DNA from: Branchinecta lynchi
Lineage: Eukaryota; Arthropoda; Branchiopoda; Anostraca; Branchinectidae
DNA: 64,000 nucleotides
Assembly: GCA_023053575.1 (NCBI GenBank)
Contig: JAKZAP010000003.1
Location: 5,494,561-5,558,560, forward strand
Direction of reading: 5' to 3'
The position numbers and the translations under genes are program-made. Below the pieces are notes generated by a model. The model was not told the DNA's origin. It saw nothing but the letters and a program-made list of their open reading frames with translations, and did not search any database. Each line of letters starts with the position of its first letter. Within the stretch, counting starts at the first letter, position 1. Positions 25,001-37,000 of this stretch are shown piece after piece.

Positions 25001-28000
25001 TTTTAAATGAACGATTGCTGATTGTAAGATATCTTTTAAGAGGTCTCAGTTTGTGGAAAGGACTTATTCGAAAAGTGTATATGTACAAATTGTTTATATC
25101 TGAGTGAAAAATAAGATTGGAAAGAAATAGTTACCATCCTCAGTGAAAACTTAGTGATTAATTCACTTTAAGCTAAAGTGAAAGACCTTCAAGAAAATGT
25201 AAAACCAACTCGAATGAATCAGTTTTTGACAGGTAAACACCTGAAGATTATCGTGTGTTTTGCTCGCCATCTAGCCGCTATACGTAAAGAAAACCTATTT
25301 TCGAAGTGGCAACGCTGTTGGAACCTGATCGACCTGTCGACGTGGCACTTTTTGAATTTAGCGCCGAAATACTAGACGCCATCTAGCGGCAAGAACAGAA
25401 GTGCGGCTGCTTCAGAATCAAGACGAAAGAGCCCATTAGACTTACGAACAAGAGTGAGATAGTGATGATGGAGCCCGTTAAACATTCGACGTCGCCAATG
25501 GAACCTGACGTTACTGTCACAGATTTTGGAAATACTTTCATCTGTAAAGAAGGCGTCTCTAAAGTGATCGTCAATTCTGCTTTATTTTTCGTACTTGACG
25601 CCTTCAAGTCCGGTGTCCCAAATGATGAAATTATTGACTTTGGAGCTAATTCCGTGATTCTTGATGATTTGATTTCTATGAAATCCCTCGTATGGAAACT
25701 GACCACTTGCAAGACACGACCTGTAGATAGGTGTGGTAGATCGGCCAACGTAAGCACTATGAGTGACATCATGCTGTGCATAGCAGAAATGGATTCCGCT
25801 GGTTTCGAGTGGCCTATCGTTGTCCCCAGAAACGTTAAAGGACCCCTCTTGCCTATTCTGCCTTTTATAATATACTTAGCTCCGATATGGAATTATAAGC
25901 TTCTAAAATCCCCACCTTTTTCCATTGTTTCGTTTCGTAAGTACGAATTTTTGCACTTTTTCGGCCTTTCCGAGTTTTCCCGTGATCAGTTTGCCGGGGT
26001 CTTCAACGTCCGCTGACAACTCTTGCACATATAAGGATGTGATAATCTTCTGTTTATTACTTCTTTTATTTGCTTAGTTTTCCTACTTTTTGACCAAAAC
26101 ACGTTCAGTTTTCAAATGTTTTGCGCCCAGCTGCCGCGTCGGAGAGCAGGAAGGCTGGATGTGGTCGACAAGCACTAACAAGAGAATCGCTAGTTTTAGG
26201 TGAAAAGTAATGGTACTTCAAAAAATACTTTTTCTGATTCATTTCATAGGGAAAAGATTGTTTCTAGTAAGAGTTGTGCTTTAAGTCACAATACTTAAGA
26301 GCGATTCGTCAGTCAGATTAGATCGCCTAGTGAGCAACTGTGACCAAAAGCTTGTCAACACAGTGAAGGCTCTGTCACGTATCGAAGTGCTATTAGCTGA
26401 CAAGTCAGTTAATCCGATCCCGATCGTACGTGAGTGGCCCACTCTCCCGGTTAGTTCCGAAAAGTTCAATACTATAAAGGTCTCGACTGTTCCGGACTCC
26501 TGGAGTGACCCACTGAAACGCAAAGCTGAACTCGATATCCTTGGAGCTAGTAGTGTTTGTGAAATACGGCGTACCCAAGATTCTGTCTTAGTGAAACTGA
26601 AAGCAAGCTCTTCTGAGTCTTTCAAAAATCGGTTGAAACAGAAGTTTCCCCAGTGTGAAGTTTCTTCGTCAAATAATCACTTCACTGCTATCTTACGTGG
26701 ATTAGAAAACGAATTCGATGTCAAGTCACTTTATCAAGCCATTACTGGTATTTCCGGGTTCAAGCGCCTTAGGAACTCTCATACGATTAAAGTGTTTTTT
26801 GACTCTGAAGATTTCCAAAAATACTACCTGGTACATGGTCTTAACATAGGATACGAACAATTTAAGTTAACTCCGGACCGCAAACTGCCGACGAGGTGCT
26901 TCCGGTGTCAAAGTCTGAGGCACACATCTTCCAAATGCGATGCGCCGAAACTACGCTGTGCTCAGTGTTCCGGCGACCATACTCATGACAAAGATCATCC
27001 GTGGTCTTTACCAGTGAAATGCGCGCATTGCTCTTCTTGTGAGCACCCATCTTACAGTTACAGATGCCCGGTCTTACGTAAGCTTATTAAGTGATGGCTA
27101 ACGTATCATTTTCACCGTATACGATACCAATAGTGTCTTTTAACCCCAACGGTGTGTTTGGGAAGCTTGATATTCTGCGATCTTTTTTACCTCCAGGAGC
27201 AATTTTTTGTTTGCAAGAGCACCATTTGCTCAATTTTTCGCTACCGCTTTTCGATTCTTTTCTGTCTAATTATCGAGCATTTTCTATGTCTGCACGGGCT
27301 ACTGGAGGCCGTCCGTCGGGTGGAATTGCTATCCTTGTGCCTGAGAATTACGATTCACAGCTGTTAACATGTACGAATTATTTTGTTGCGTGTCTTTTAT
27401 ATAGTTGTGTGATCATTAACTGTTATTTCCCTACAAATTACCGAACTGAATTGTCGGATTTTCTATTATACGGATGCTTGCTGCCAACTAAGCTCATTTA
27501 TTTCTCGTTGTTCGCAGCAACAAAATATTTGTTTGATGGGTGATTTCAATTGCGATTTAACGGATACAGGTTCTTCACGGTTAGCCCTTCTTATTTCGTC
27601 CCTTTCTTGCCTTTCATTTGTCCAAAAAATGATAATTGTACGTACTTTCATCATAGTGGTTCTTCCAGTAATTTAGATCATGTGTTATGTTGGATCTGCA
27701 GTCGGTGATAAGTCCTGTTGAAGTTTTGCATGATAACCGAATTAGTGATCATAGACCTCTTAGATTTTCATTATCGTTTTCGTTACTCGTACCTGAGAAT
27801 ATCGTAAATAAAAGCGAGCTTCCGTCACCTTGGAAAACGCACATTGCATGGGTAGTGGATTACGTACCATTATATCGTCGCCTGTTTCAAAAGTTGTAAT
27901 CCCGGATTCGGTGGTGGGGAAGTGTAAGAAAGAAATTGAGCTTGAGATTAATTGTATATATTTTCAACTTGTAAATTGTTTGAAATTTAGTGCATCTAAG

Positions 28001-31000
28001 TCATTTCCGACAAAAAGAGTTAAGTCGGGAGTAGAAAAACCCCTTTGGTCGTCTGATTTGGTGCTTGTTTCAGCTAATCGAGATGCTAAAATGTGCTTAT
28101 TCTCGGTGGAGGGATTTGGCTAAGCCTAGAGACCACTCTTCTTTTTTGTGGATGAAAGCAACTAAGGCTACATTCGAACGTGAATTTCGCCGCCATAAAG
28201 ACGATGTAATTCGATTGGCTTCAGAGAAGGTTGAGAAGGACCCAAAACATATGTGGTCTGCGTTACGGCAAGCTAAGGCTATACAGTCTAAGCGGGCCGG
28301 GGAAGATTCGCCTTCGCTTTCGGATTGGGCTCAGCACTTTCGTGGTGCCTTTTCTGGTTCTTCTGATGACCCGGAAGATCTAGATCGGTTGGATAATATT
28401 TTTCTTTCTCAGGAACTACATAGTATTTCTCTCACGTCTGCGGATATTGAAGAAGCTGTAAAGGGTCTGAAATCTAAAAGTACAGCAGACTATGATGGTG
28501 TGTACTCTAGTATTAAGTTTGCATGCATTTTATGCGAAACTTTTAACATTTTTCAACCTTATTTTTATTTCCGGATTAGTCCCAGATTCTTTTAAAATAG
28601 GTATAGTTTCTCCTATCCCTAAGAATGGAAAAACGCGTTATGATTCTTGTGATTCGTTCCGGCCCATTACTAAAAGTTGCCAAATAAGTAAGTTGTTCGA
28701 ATTGTGTGTGAAGAAGTATTTTAGTTCTTTGGATTATGGATCTAATCAAGTTGGTTTTACAAGAGGTATGGGATGCGACCATGCGCACGCTACTTTTTCT
28801 TCGATTATTAATTCCGCTTGGGAGACGGGTCAGCCACTGTATGCTCTGTTGGTAGACATTAAGGGTGCTTTCGATAATCTTTCGCATGCTTCAGCTCTGT
28901 TAAGTTTATATTATGCTAATATCCCTCTTGCATTGGTAAAAGTTTTTAAAGCTTGGTATTCTGGTTTAAGTGCCCGAGTAGTTTTTAGATCAGTATTATC
29001 TGTGTCAAAAATTTTTGTAAATAAGGGCGTGAGGCAGGGTGGGGTTCTTTCACCTTTTATTTTCAATCTTTGTCTTGGTGAATGTTTCCGGCTTTTAAAA
29101 ACATCTCTAATACAACTGGCTGTTGATTGTACATATATAGCTTACGCTGATGATATTATTCTTATGGCTCGTTGTAAAGATCAACTAATTGTAAATTTTA
29201 ACATTTTGGTGGCGGAACTGAGGAAAAAAGGCCTTTGCGTTAGTCCTTCTAAGTGCCAATATTTTGTTATTAATGATCCGCATGGTATTTCGTCCTTAAA
29301 CTGTGGTGGTGGGAACCTTTTCCAACCCCTTGATGTTGTGACTTACCTTGGAATCCCCTATTGTTCAGTGAAACGTAATTTTCAATCAACTGTAGTAAGA
29401 AATATTGAACTAAAAATCCGTAAGACGTTTGGAGCTTTAACCCATTTGAGGGGTAAGCTGTTTTACCAATAGTCATTTTTCCAGCGGTGGTGGTGGATGG
29501 TTTTAATCGTGGTATGATTGCTAGTGTCCGTGTGTGCTATTTTAAATACTGTAAATTTTTGCTTGGATACCCTTTATTTGCTAGAAATACACCTCTAATT
29601 AATTCCCTTTCAGTTAAATATCCTGCCCCGGCAATTCAGCAGAAATTTGATAATTTTGTAGCTAAAGCTAATAATATTCTGACTCTGAAGAATCTGTTTC
29701 CGTTTTTCGCTAAAAAGAAAATAGTTAAGTAAGTACAGTGCTTTGATTAATGTACGCCAATTGTTATTTATTGTTATGAAAGTTATTTGTAACAGTGTTT
29801 TTTAAATTTATTTTAGTACTCCTCATTATATATTCTTTGAGGGAAATAAATAAATGAATGAATGAATTAATTATTCTTGGTCAAAAATGTGTATCATTAT
29901 CTCGGATAGTTGCACTTTACATCTGGTTAAATTTGTCGTTGTCTGTGCTAATAACAGACCGCTTTTTCGTCATCATTTTTTTACATTATCATGTTTTTGC
30001 ATGATTCAAATTCGAATTTTGGGCATAGCTGATTAACTATACACAAAGAGTTGCTATGTTTTGTTTTAAGTTGTACATTGTACACAAAATTTTGTTCATA
30101 GCATCTCTCCGATAGGTAACAGTTGGTAAAATAGCTGGGCTGAACTACTTCCTAATTTAAATTAATGACTGATTATGGAAATGACAACTATACGATATCA
30201 TTCAAAACGTCTACATTTGAGATACAACTTATTATTGTTGGTCCAAATGTATATCATTACCTCGGGTAGTTGGCTAAATGTTTCATTATCTATCCTATTA
30301 AAACTATAATCACCATGAACCTGCCAGCCATGGAGATTACATGAATATTTGTGTGTGAAAAAAAGAAGAAGTAAATCTTACTTCCCACTTCTCCAGAGAC
30401 GGATATTCTACCTGACTTTCTAAGCCTAGAGTAAAAACATTTGTAAGCATGTCCCTTCCTTCTACTTTAGCCCTTATCTCGTCTTTTAAACTATTGGTAG
30501 CTGCAAAATTAATTGTAGAGCATACGGCAAAATGTCGACCTTTTTCTGCATAATTTGAATTCGGCGCACTTTCTTGACACGGAGAACGGCGATCAGAAGA
30601 ACCAGCGCCAATAGTTACTCTGTGGTCGGGACAGGCGCCGAGTAGGCTCCACCCGTGATACTTGAGAATCGGGCAGAAAGACACGTCGGATGATTCAAGT
30701 CTTCTCCATTCTTCCCTTATTTATTCTTGCCATTACCTAGTAAGTTTAACTGATTGTATTCTAAGGAACCTAGATGATACAGAAAAATGGATAAATTTAA
30801 TCGCAATTGACTTTACTAACGAGTTCGACTTAATTAACCACAAAGTTCTCGTGGAACAGCAAATTAGACTAAATGTAAGCCCCTACTTGATTAAAATTAT
30901 TGTTGGTTTCCTCCAAAAAAGAAAACAAAAAACCAAGTATAAAGGTGTTTTTTCGGAAGGAAAAGAAATTTTCTGCGGAGTGCCACAGGGGACTCTTTTG

Positions 31001-34000
31001 GGTCCTCTCCTTTTCTTAGTAATGATAAATGATATGATATATGATATGATATTTATTGTAAAAAGCCAACTGGCTTCCATTGGTTAAAGTTCACCTTTTC
31101 CTCCTTTTAGTATTCGAAAAAACTGGCAAGCCTTTTCTAGTATCCCGTGAGGGACTAAAAGGAGGAAAAGGTGAACTTTTACAAGCGTAAGTTGCCCACA
31201 CCTCACGAGATACTAAACAGAGGAAAAGCACGGCACAGCTTGCCAGTTTTTCTAATACTAAAAGGCGAACTTTTACAGATGTTAGTTGGTGACCCCTCAC
31301 GGGACACTAAACAGAGGAAAGGCTTGCCAGTTTTTGAATTCCTAATTTTAAACCAGCAAAGAAATGGGGGACTTGAAATATTTTAGTTGCCAACCCCTCG
31401 CTGGACTCATGATCGCCTACCCATAAGGTACTAAAAGGAGGAAAAGGTGAACTTTTACAAATGTAAGCTGCCGACCCCTCACGAGAAACTAAACTGAGGA
31501 AAAGCACGGCACAGCGTGCCAGTTTTTTTAAATACTAAAAGGAGGAAAGGTGAACTGTTACAAATTTAAGTTTCCGACCCCTCACTGGCTACTAAACAGA
31601 GGAAAGGCTTGCCAGTTTTTCGAGTCCACGATTCCTGATAATTCTTTCCTCGTTTTGGTTTGCCCTTCCTGGTTTTAGTATTCTTTCCTGCTTTTCTCTT
31701 GCCTTTCCTTCCCTGCTTTTAGTCGATCCCGAGTTATCAACCCCTGCGATGCTACGGTAACTAAGCACGTCCTTTTCGTCTTGTCGAGTGACTTCCTCAA
31801 CTTTTTCCGTTGTAAGGTTATACGTAAACATTCTCACTCCCACCAGAAACTTCACACCCCTCAATTTCGCATCCTGCTTATTTTTTCTTGCATCTTCAGG
31901 CATTGGCTTCAGCTGCCCTCGAGCGAACAACTCTCTAGCCGTGTAATCCGGTGCCATGAATCTCAAAGAGCTCGATGGCTCACTAAACGTTTTCTGATTT
32001 TAAAGTGTAAGACCCAGCTTTAAATTTAAAGAACAAGATGGCCAACTTAAAAAAAAAAAAAAAAAAAACTTCGGTAGCCCTCCAAAGCGAATGCACTAAA
32101 TCGTTTTAGTTACTGTGATGATCTGAGTACGTAATCACGTGTAATCGCGCTGACGAATTTTATTAAAACAGGAGGAATCCCATTCGCCGATTTTAGGCGG
32201 AATACGTCTCGTATTTCTTTAAATGTCAAGTTCAGGTTTGGGATTCCGGCATTAAGTAACTGGACAACATGTTCCCCAAGGGAGTTTCCTCTGATCCTTG
32301 GGGAGAAATTGTATATGTGTGATGTTATACCGTTTCGCGTCTTTCTCCGCAAAATCCACTCTTTTCCTCGTAGCCAATATTTCCGCTTTAGTTTGGTCAC
32401 TTTCGACTGCACCGAACCCATTTCAGCATACCAATGTGCAAATCCAGAGTCCATTTTACTCGATAACTCTTCTTTTGTTTTTCTTATTTCTTCCAAAATC
32501 TGTTTCATGGCTAGATCTCCCTTCTTTAACAGCCTACCAAGATTGGAAAGGTGTACCTGTTCGAGAGCCTGCTATTTTATCCACGCTGACTCGGGCGTGC
32601 AGTTCGGTAAGCCACTGTTAATTATGCCACGGCTAACAGCAATTCCAAATCAGCTTATCAGCAACATCCATGTCCAGCAACGATTTCAAGTCGAATTCAC
32701 TGTCTATTTATTTCACGTCTGAACTGAATGAATGCTGAAGGCAACTGATGGGGAAAACCGTTCGAAGTATGTAGACGACTTGAGCATTGTTGAAATCTGT
32801 CATCGTCCCGAAATGAGTAATGCTAAGCTAATAATCCCAGAGATGACAGACGAGGCACAGAATAGCGATATGAAAGTTAACTTCGCGAAAACAGCGGTTT
32901 TAATTATTTCTTTCATAAAATCAAAACCTGCTGTCAAGGAAGAAATACCGAAACAAATGAAAGCCGAGAAAATTAAGCTACTGGGTGTTACCATAACCCC
33001 AGATCTAAAATAGGAAGCCCACTGTATACGGGAATACAAAACCTAAAATTTCTTTCAAAAATGAAAATACCCCAGTGTCACCTACTACGAGTTTATACTT
33101 CTTTCATCAGACCCACCCTGGAATACGCAGCACCCGTTTGGCATTTTTCATTATCGCAGGAACAAAGAGATAAACTAGAAAGAATACAGACACGGGAACT
33201 TCTTGTTATTCATAGTGGACCGAAGCTTCCATACCTTGCCTATACTCACACCTTTTAAAACACTTTAACCTAAAAACACTACAGGAGTGCAGAAAGGAGC
33301 TAAGCACTGACTTCGGTTCAGCCATGGTATCTTATCCTCTCCACTCCCAAGTCCTCCCTCCCCGCTATCAAAATGTTAGAAGTCGACCAGAAGGAGTGGT
33401 AAGTTCTAAGGTTCCCAAGCTCTGTCCCGTACCTACAAAACACGCTAGATATGCAAAAAGTTTTATTCCCGAGTTCGTGAAATATTTTAACGAAGCGTGA
33501 ATTTTTAAGCGTACTGACATTAGATAACTATATTGTAGTTTTGTCTGTTTGTTTGACAATAATCGCAAATTTGGTTTATGACAGTCGATTTTTTACTTTA
33601 AACTTTCTATCTATCTATCTATCCATCTATCAAACGACCAGTCTCCTATATGTCGTAGCCTCTCAGTTGGTTGCATCCCGGTAAGTGTCGTTTTAACACG
33701 GGTTCGTCTGAGAATGGTGGGTTTGCGAGGCGGATTCATGTTTAGACCTCGAGTCTCCTATTTGTCACGGCATATAGCTTTTTTATCCTGGTGAAGGGCG
33801 TATGTTGTCCCTGCGTTGGCAAAGTCAGCTAGCTGTTTCGCCTAGTCTCAAGAAAACCCGCAAGATGTCGGACGGAAGTGATACAACTAACCAACTCGTT
33901 TCGTAACTGACCAATCCATATTATGTTGTGAGAACCAATACTTGTCATTCCCTTGTCGCTGTTTAACGTATTTTTCCCTTTTTGAGTGACTTGATAGGAA

Positions 34001-37000
34001 AACAAACGTTGCATATTCTGCCTTTTATACTACTCCTAGCTCACATGGAAAGCTTCTGAAATCCCCAAAGTACTCCGACAGCTCTAAGAGCTTGGTAACA
34101 CTGGGCTCACAAAGCCGCCTATTCGATAGACAACCGAAAATCTTTACAGGACGTGAGGTATGATTGGCCTTCTGGCAGCTTGGGGATAATGAGCAGACTG
34201 CAGTTAGGGGTCAATCAGGGTTCCTGTAACATACTATACACGCTGTTTTGCTCTAACTAACATCCTGAGTTTAACAACATTCAAAATTAGTTTTATCTTG
34301 TTCTTTTTCTTTTTTCTACTTTTGCCACCCAAAAAGCTGGGAAATGAGCCAAGTGTGACCAAGCTCTAAGCTTTCATAAAGGAGGACATGAGAAGCTTCA
34401 ATGTGTTGTTTTTATGGCACTTACCTTCCAGCCAAGTGCCATATACCGATCACTTTCCCGTCGGTCGGTTGGTCGGTCGATCAGTCCGGTGACGGCGAGT
34501 TAGTACTTCCAGATGTACTAGGACGTTAAAGCTTAGCAGTCATAACTGTTAAGGAACCCTCGAGGGACCCGACCAAACTAACCTGGAAATACCCAATGAA
34601 AAATTTGTAGCCTGCGTAGTAGTATGGTAGTAGTACGAAATCGTTGCATGTAATATTATGTAATAGGAAAGAATACTATCCTTTAATATTCCTAAGACAG
34701 GTCCAATCTTATGTAGTAGTCTCCAGTAGCACCTTGTCTTGTCATAGTAGCATCTGGTCTTGCTAATAGTAGTATATAGTAGTATACAGTAACACGGTAG
34801 CCTTGAAGTAGAAGCATGTAGTAGCATCGTTAGTACGTTAGCATTTTCTCCACATCACGGTCTTGTCCGTTTATTTGAAGTGTAATATGTTCGATGTGTA
34901 AAGTTGTATCCTAATTTTAAGTTGTGTTTCTTTCTTTTCTTTATGTACTCCACTATTTCTATTTTATAGAAGTGGGTTAATAAAAATATTCATTCATTCA
35001 TTCATTCACTGCATGCTACTTTTTCGTACTACTTCATAGTACTATTTTAAGATGCATTTTTCATCGGGTAGTCACTTCGCGATCGGACCATCGTGGGGGG
35101 AGTGAAGGGACATCTATATATCTGAATCATAATTATAATTTCCAGGTTCAGTGGCGAAAAAATGATGGAAAATGCGGAGAGTGTGGTGATCCCTGGCATG
35201 AATCCCGACCCCGCTTGAACGATGAAGGGGGTAGGTACGGAACTGGCATCATTGGAAAGAACTATACTGAGGGAGAGGTAGGCGTTAAGTAGGCTTTTAC
35301 ACTATTTCAGCACTTCAAGCAGATTATTCGCTGTCCTCCTCGCCTCGTTATCAAGATCCGTCCAAATAGATAGTACAATAGAGTCCATCAATTTATAAAT
35401 AGAAAAAGAAACTCACTTATGAAATTGAAGGTCTAGTCCAGAGTTGTCATCTTCAGGGAGGATCGCACCGTTTTTGTACCGATCGAATAAAAAATTCTCA
35501 CGAGGTATATTCTTGCCGTTTCCCGAGTACTCCACTTGAGGAGGCCCGCCTGTTTGCTTGTCCCGGGGGCTCTCTCCCCTTATTCTCGCGAGTCCCCACG
35601 GTCGGGGAATGCTCCGATTATGATCACCATTATAAAAAAGGACTCCCTTTCAGATTCGGAGGGGAATCAATTTTTGCTGGTGTTGGTGCAATGAAAAATT
35701 AGATAAGAACAATCAGAATAAAGAAAACAAAAAAGAAAATTAATTTCGTTAAATGCATGTGTTTTTTTTGAACAAAATCCATTTTGGAAGCATTCCCCTT
35801 GTTCTCTCAGTTTATGTACGCGGAGTCCACGTGGAGTGACTATTCTCGCCTTTCCGTTCTATTCCCCGAGGAGTCTTCGGGGAACGGCGAGAATACGCCT
35901 ATGGTCATCTCAATGAAGGACGAATAAAAAATGTTACAGCATTGTGTCTCTGAACGGAAAATGGAGAATTTCCAAAATATCATATTTCTACTTGCCGATT
36001 ATTTCAGGACAACTGTAAATTTTCCTTCAATCGAAGTCTCATAAACAATTACAGAATGTTGCGAGTCATTCACGACATCTCTGGCCCCATTTTTCATCCC
36101 CTGGCAATGCAACCTACTTCTGTAACCGCATTGATTAATTCTTAAAGGACCCCTCGCACTATTTACTCTTCAACTTCCAGTATTCCAGAATATTTGAATA
36201 CTTTAAAACTAGGCTGTGCTTTCAATATAGAACCCACGGTTTTGGCTGTTCTAAGCCTTTTCCGAGACCCGTTGCTTTTTAGCGAAAACAGGGCAATAAT
36301 TTACAATATGGTTTTTCTGATGGAAAAACTTCTCGCAGACAACTGTCGACAGCGTGATACACATCGACGGTAGCAAGACACGGCATGTGAGAAAATCAGC
36401 GTGGTTTTGTTAGAGGGTTAGAATGTACCGTACGAAATTGGGATCTCCGGGTTTAGAAATGGATGGAGTGATTATGCAAGTATGTTGCATTAGTATAATA
36501 GGTAAGAAAGGTCCTTTAAGCCTGGAGACCCAAATTTCATATGTTGCATTTTCAGCCCGAAAACGACACCTGACTAATCATTGCACTTGCCAAGATTCAC
36601 TACTTTCCATGCACATTATGCTCCTGACAAGTGTTCGAGTATCATGCTTTTGATGCGTAAAACCGGTTTTCATTTGGCAACTTTTGCCTTTGCGACTTGT
36701 GCTTTAAAGGATCTGTTGTACCTGATATCACTGATTCACTTGACCTCACCATAATCGTTCCAGACATTCTGATTTTTGAGCTTTTGACTTCATATCACAT
36801 TTCGACGTCACTACGCCGACTTTTGCATCGGTCGCGGTTGGCTCTAGTAGAGGAGAGGCTCATTGGTCAAAAAGAGCTATCGTACAATTTTCTCCTAGAT
36901 TCTTATCAAAGGTAAGGGGACCGCGCACGGCCAAACTGCCGGGATGGGACTGTATTCAAAAAAAAAGAAGAAAAATTCAAAGGAGGCAGGTGCGTTGGAA

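Larger units (their letters stand above)
30700..33630 (+). pseudogene. LINE reverse transcriptase remnant, split by a 1.6-kb insertion
   Basis: RT motif A region IAIDFTNEFDLINHKVL and GVPQGTLLGPLLFLVMIND lie at 30790-31035. Motif C appears only at about 32765 as KYVDDLSIVE, followed by LLGVTITPDLK (32985) and YTSFIRPTLEYAAPVWH (33085). The C terminus VPKLCPV..ARYAKSFIPEFVKYFN is near 33410-33500. The 3' end is a CTAT microsatellite at 33600-33628. The gap 31040-32720 holds foreign DNA. Several stops. Inside LPMO intron 1. Confidence 0.8.
22049..35145 (+). other. LPMO intron 1 (13.1 kb), packed with transposons
   Basis: Donor GTAAGG, acceptor AATTTCCAG. It holds a foldback MITE, remnants of three LINEs and of a reversed ORF1, a Harbinger-like MITE and a truncated HINE-A with a TA-type MITE inside it. 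These are listed separately. Confidence 0.85.

Noticed and set aside
36423..36915. Possible small genes in LPMO intron 2
   Set aside because: Frames of 72-76 codons with no motif, splice border or composition signal.
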